From Monosiga brevicollis MX1 (taxonomy: Eukaryota; Opisthokonta; Choanoflagellata; Craspedida; Salpingoecidae): a DNA stretch of 11,502 nt. Of the stretch, positions 8,775 to 11,502 are shown piece by piece. Under the pieces are notes generated by a model that saw nothing but the letters and a program-made list of their open reading frames with translations, was not told the DNA's origin and did not search any database. Location of the stretch: NCBI RefSeq assembly GCF_000002865.3, contig NW_001865053.1, positions 876,201-887,702 on the forward strand, given 5' to 3'. Made by a program: the position numbers and the translations under genes. Every line of letters starts with the position of its first letter. Position 1 is the first letter of the stretch.

Positions 8775-10100
8775 CATACCTTGGCGTAAGAGCCTGGCAA
8801 TAACCTGCGGTGTTGTCACACGGGGGGGGGGGGGCACGCGGTTCAAAAGCCGCCCACCACCAACAATATACCTGAATGTACTCGTTGAATTGGTCCTCTG
8901 TGCGGTCAGCGGGCACATAAATGACTTCAAAAGGCTTTCCTTGTGCTTGCAAGTTTTCATACACCTTGGCCAGGTGTGGCGTAAAGTCACGACAAGGGGG
9001 GCACCTGATACGTTTGAAGAAGAAGCATGCAAGTGTGGCAGCGGTCCGCATAGTAAGGAAGTGGGGACAATATAAAATGATCGACCAGTCCATAATGCCG
9101 TCAGCAAGTGAGGCAACATCCACTTCGACCAAGTCTGGCCTTGCGACGCTCACCAGTGAGCGCTGAAGTAGAGACCAATGTACTTGTCGTTAAAATGGCT
9201 TTGATCGATCAAAGTGCCATCGGCTTTGACAAAACTGTCGCCCAGCACCTCTTCAAAGCTTTTGGGAGAGTAAGGCCATTCCTCAGCTGCGAAGAAGGGC
9301 GACGTGCGTGAGAGCGGTCATTTCAATGAGAAACTGGCCAAGCCAAGTCGAGCCCTCCTCCCATGGCTCACGCCACGGCGAGGTATGACATCAAAGTATC
9401 TGACGTGCTCAACCCAGGGCCCTCGTGCAACAAGGCAAGAACGCCCACGACAGACCTTCGGGATCCTGCACAATAGCTGCGCGGCCTTGAGTGTTGAGCG
9501 TGGCGCCGTCGGCATCCACAAACACCAAGCAAGGAATGCCACGTACGCCATAGCGCATAGCCAGCTCTTTCTTCAGGGGGTGGTTCAAGGGCAAAGCGGG
9601 CCAAGGCATCTTCTTGCGGTACGTGTTGAAAGAGTCTTCATCACGATCCGATGACATGAAGATCACTTCAAACCGGTCTTTTTCTGCATGGTTGGCCTTG
9701 AAAGACTTGGAGAAGGTGCAAGCGAGAAGGTTGGTCAGACCCCACACCGCATCAGCTACTGTTTGTGATTCTCAAGCCACCGCGGTGATCGATGTATGCA
9801 TCCACCACCACTATCGCTCCCTCTCCAGGGATGCGGGAAGAACCTACCTCATAATACTCGGCCAGCTTTGGCGTGAAGCTCTGGCACGGCCCACACCAAG
9901 ATGCACTAGCACGCATCCCCAGACGACCGCAAAAGCGAGTTGAGACAAGCACCATGTCCAGTGCACACTCAATGACCACCGCCACCACCACCACCACCTT
10001 ACCTGAAGTAAAAGGCCAGGACCTTGCCCTCGAGTGTCGATGCCGGTACCTGCTCACCCGCAGGCCCGACCAGCGTAACGTCCTTCAGCAAGCTTGCCAT
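8144..10100 (-). CDS. NXN: Nucleoredoxin-like protein (tandem thioredoxin-like domains)
   Basis: Six exons: 10100-10003, 9905-9848, 9705-9456, 9286-9154, 9004-8872, 8710-8144 (TGA). They total 1239 bases, 412 residues, close to animal nucleoredoxin (about 435). All introns are GT-AG with matching phases. Domain 1 has WCGPC at residues 36-40 (context FSASWCGPCQSFTP) and the cis-Pro loop VRGIPCLVF near 107-112. Domain 2 has WCPPC at 180-184 (CRDFTPHLAKVYENL) and VQGFPTLVIL. A third, C-terminal thioredoxin fold (about 290-405) lacks CxxC. Nucleoredoxins are thiol-disulfide reductases; animal NXN binds Dishevelled and regulates Wnt signalling, but whether that role exists here is unknown. The start ATG has a strong context (ACC ATG G). 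No signal peptide, so cytosolic or nuclear. Confidence 0.93.
8711..8871 (-). other. Nucleoredoxin intron with (TG)n at its 3' splice site and a C13 run
   Basis: The intron starts CAG|GTATATTG and ends in a TG repeat of about 29 units directly followed by TAG|GAA. A 13-base homopolymer (G on plus, 8822-8834) lies nearer the donor. The TG run takes the place of a normal polypyrimidine tract. Flanking exons join in phase 0 as NEYIQ|EMPWF, as expected in nucleoredoxins. Confidence 0.8.
8713..8771. repeat. (AC)n dinucleotide microsatellite, about 29 units
   Basis: Uninterrupted AC repeat of 59 bases on the plus strand, inside a nucleoredoxin intron and touching its acceptor. Confidence 0.97.
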
Positions 10101-10235
10101 GGTGCCGCTGCCACAACAACAGTCCAACGTGACGTGGAAGACAAATCCTCGAAAATAAACGAATACCCTTGGATTTCAGATCAGGTTGTAATGCTAAACA
10201 TAATCATTTAAGTATATTTATATTACTATCCGTTG

Positions 10236-10353
10236 ACAGTACATCGGGGCATTGGCGCAAATGGTAGCGCGCTCCCTTAGCATGGGAGAGGTACTGGGAT
10301 CGATCTGTAACTCGAAGACCCACCCGGATGCTCCATGATTATCTTTTTCTTTT
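10236..10353. repeat. 118-bp direct repeat holding tRNA-Ala copy 1
   Basis: Identical to 10445-10562. Besides the tRNA it includes ten bases upstream (ACAGTACATC) and eighteen downstream. Sequence outside these limits differs, so the duplicated unit is little larger than the gene. Confidence 0.93.
10246..10335 (+). tRNA. tRNA-Ala(AGC), copy 1, with about 17-nt T-loop insertion
   Basis: Cloverleaf read by eye: acceptor stem GGGGCAT/ATGCTCC with the G3:U70 wobble that marks alanine tRNAs; D stem GCGC/GCGC; anticodon stem CTCCC/GGGAG with loop TTAGCAT, anticodon AGC at 10279-10281; variable region AGGTA; T stem CTGGG (10294-10298) with CCCGG (10323-10327); discriminator A. The gene is 90 bases because the T loop has 24 bases instead of 7. 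Removing 10305-10321 or 10306-10322 gives a standard 73-base tRNA with loop ATCGATA or ATCGATC. There is no normal intron after position 37. Internal A box (TGGCGCAAATGG) and B-box-like GATCGATC are present. It could also be a tRNA pseudogene or tRNA-derived repeat. Confidence 0.8.
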
Positions 10354-10355
10354 TT
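10344..10355 (+). terminator. Pol III T-run terminator, copy 1
   Basis: Five T, then C and six T, beginning nine bases after the discriminator base of tRNA copy 1. Confidence 0.7.
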
Positions 10356-10454
10356 GACAAGGTCTTTTTGCTCAAGACATGCACAACATGCAAATGTCAT
10401 TCATTTTTTACGTCATTTACATACAGTTATTACTTCTTCTGCGAACAGTACATC

Positions 10455-10544
10455 GGGGCATTGGCGCAAATGGTAGCGCGCTCCCTTAGCATGGGAGAGG
10501 TACTGGGATCGATCTGTAACTCGAAGACCCACCCGGATGCTCCA
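10455..10544 (+). tRNA. tRNA-Ala(AGC), copy 2, identical, with the same insertion
   Basis: Base-for-base the same as copy 1, 209 bases downstream; anticodon AGC at 10488-10490. The T loop again holds the extra bases (about 10514-10531). Every stem is intact in both copies, which argues against random decay, though a recent duplication could also preserve a defect. Confidence 0.8.
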
Positions 10545-10552
10545 TGATTATC

Positions 10553-10562
10553 TTTTTCTTTT
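10553..10562 (+). terminator. Pol III T-run terminator, copy 2
   Basis: Five T, then C and four T, at the same distance after tRNA copy 2. Confidence 0.7.
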
Positions 10563-10656
10563 CATCCATGAGGATTTGTTTTTTTTGTGGTTTTTTTGTG
10601 GTTTTTCTATAATTTCGAACGACAGCTTCTTTTTGGCAGCTGAGTCCCTGCATTCA

Positions 10657-10677
10657 CACGGGGGACACGTCCCCGTG
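10657..10677. other. GC-rich inverted repeat (7-bp stem)
   Basis: CACGGGG and CCCCGTG flank a seven-base spacer. Not followed by a T-run. Function unknown. Confidence 0.5.
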
Positions 10678-10781
10678 CCGGCGTGTGTCGTAGACTGTGG
10701 TGCCAGTGTAACGGTTTCACTCACGATGAGGAGCCGTGCCTGTCTCGCTTCGTGTCCTCCCGATCATAGAACTCATACCCA

Positions 10782-10828
10782 ACACAAGTGTACAGTTGAG
10801 ACACAAGTGTACAGTTGAGGCACAAGTT
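10782..10828. repeat. 19-bp tandem repeat, about 2.4 copies
   Basis: Unit ACACAAGTGTACAGTTGAG at 10782-10800 and 10801-10819, with a partial third unit having one change. Confidence 0.9.
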
Positions 10829-11117
10829 GTTAGCGTCAAATCCGTGCTTCCACGCATTTGAACACTCCCACTGCTTTCGCACACACTCAGCATCGGTCGC
10901 TATGGGTCTTCCTATTGGTATTCCATAGCTACGACGACCTCACACATTGACACCTACTTTTGGACCCCCTGGGCTTGATCCTCCTCGTGGCAGTCACATG
11001 AGTAAACACCGCGTGTGACGCGGTCCCCACGATGCCTGGGCAGCTGCCCTGGGGCAATAAGCTTGTGGCTACTGTTGTTTCCCTTTGTTGTGACACCTGC
11101 GGTCGGGCACGAGTTGC

Positions 11118-11204
11118 ACTTTCCCTATCCTCGGGATTGAGCGACTCTACAGCTATTCTAACGGTGCACCTGGTCTGGTCACTGTGAATGCTTGCCGACC
11201 GCAG
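11118..11204. repeat. 87-bp perfect direct repeat, copy 1
   Basis: Identical to 11268-11354 (offset 150). It ends CCGCAG and is followed directly by GTACGT, which looks like a splice donor. It contains a CTAAC, resembling a branch point, about 42 bases before the terminal AG. Confidence 0.9.
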
Positions 11205-11267
11205 GTACGTCAAGCCCTCTGCCATTCTGTCTTCCCCTTGCTCTCCTGTGTGCTCTGCTCTCTTGTG

Positions 11268-11354
11268 ACTTTCCCTATCCTCGGGATTGAGCGACTCTAC
11301 AGCTATTCTAACGGTGCACCTGGTCTGGTCACTGTGAATGCTTGCCGACCGCAG
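11268..11354. repeat. 87-bp perfect direct repeat, copy 2
   Basis: Second copy. The 63 bases between copies are pyrimidine-rich, and the sequence after this copy (CTGGTT) differs from that after copy 1. Confidence 0.9.
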
Positions 11355-11502
11355 CTGGTTCAATTGACCTCAAGACACCACCAAAGCTTTCGCTCCGCTC
11401 CGACGGACGTCTCTCAAACCTCTCTCAAAACGCTTCCTCAAACCTACGCGCTTCCTCGCAACCCAAAGACGGCCTCCAGACGTGCTGGAGCCTGACATGG
11501 TA

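Larger units (their letters stand above)
10445..10562. repeat. 118-bp direct repeat holding tRNA-Ala copy 2
   Basis: Second copy, offset 209 from the first. The gap between the units is AT-rich and unrelated. Confidence 0.93.
10563..11502. other. Non-coding or unassigned region with repeats
   Basis: About 940 bases without a gene I can support. Open frames here (10537-10818 plus, 11184-11495 plus, 10929-11363 minus) have biased composition, no recognisable domain and, for the last, no ATG start. The region contains a T-rich start, a hairpin, a 19-bp tandem repeat and an 87-bp direct repeat. A 5' untranslated region of a plus-strand gene beyond the right edge is possible. Confidence 0.45.

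Noticed and set aside
8111-8803. 230-residue plus-strand open frame
   Set aside because: Antisense of the last nucleoredoxin exon, ending in a translated CA repeat; no domain.
8713-8834. CA and G runs as a CRISPR-like or origin element
   Set aside because: Simple dinucleotide and homopolymer repeats within an intron; no spacers and a eukaryotic setting.
10537-10818. Plus-strand open frame beginning in tRNA copy 2
   Set aside because: It starts inside the tRNA and reads through a T-rich terminator region; no recognisable domain.
10929-11363. Minus-strand open frame with an internally repeated peptide
   Set aside because: Starts at TTG, not ATG. The peptide repeat merely reflects the 87-bp DNA repeat, and composition gives no protein-like pattern.

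Overview
The window is nuclear DNA from a eukaryote. Its protein genes are split by many short GT-AG introns (about 70-200 bases), it carries pol III tRNA genes, and its domains are metazoan-like: a LamG domain beside mucin-like Thr/Ser stretches, a long array of PDZ domains, and nucleoredoxin. Compact genes plus adhesion and scaffold domains suggest a unicellular holozoan, most likely a choanoflagellate. That assignment is inference from gene content, not from a marker gene.

Layout. (1) 1-2672, plus strand: the 3' part of a large secreted or surface protein gene. It has a Thr-rich linker, a LamG domain, a second Thr/Ser-rich linker and a Cys-containing C-terminal region. The three introns are all phase 1. 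A 207-bp piece of the Thr-rich linker is present twice, perfectly identical, and the LamG exon carries a one-base frameshift. (2) 7611-2786, minus strand: a gene of about 14 exons for a scaffold of about nine PDZ or PDZ-like domains. It converges on gene 1 with 113 bases between the stop codons. I rebuilt it exon by exon by matching splice-site phase to PDZ strand and helix order. One junction (after about 6208) is unresolved and one intron looks GC-AG. (3) 10100-8144, minus strand: a complete six-exon nucleoredoxin-like gene of 412 codons with WCGPC and WCPPC active sites. (4) 10246-10335 and 10455-10544, plus strand: two identical tRNA-Ala(AGC) genes inside a 118-bp duplicated unit, each with about 17 extra bases in the T loop. 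(5) 10545-11502: no supported gene. It holds a 19-bp tandem repeat, a small GC-rich hairpin and an 87-bp perfect direct repeat.

The genes are not an operon. The surface gene may act in adhesion, the PDZ gene in scaffolding at the membrane, and nucleoredoxin in redox control in the cytosol or nucleus. The most unusual signal is the T-arm insertion in the tRNA-Ala pair, which may be a non-canonical tRNA intron.
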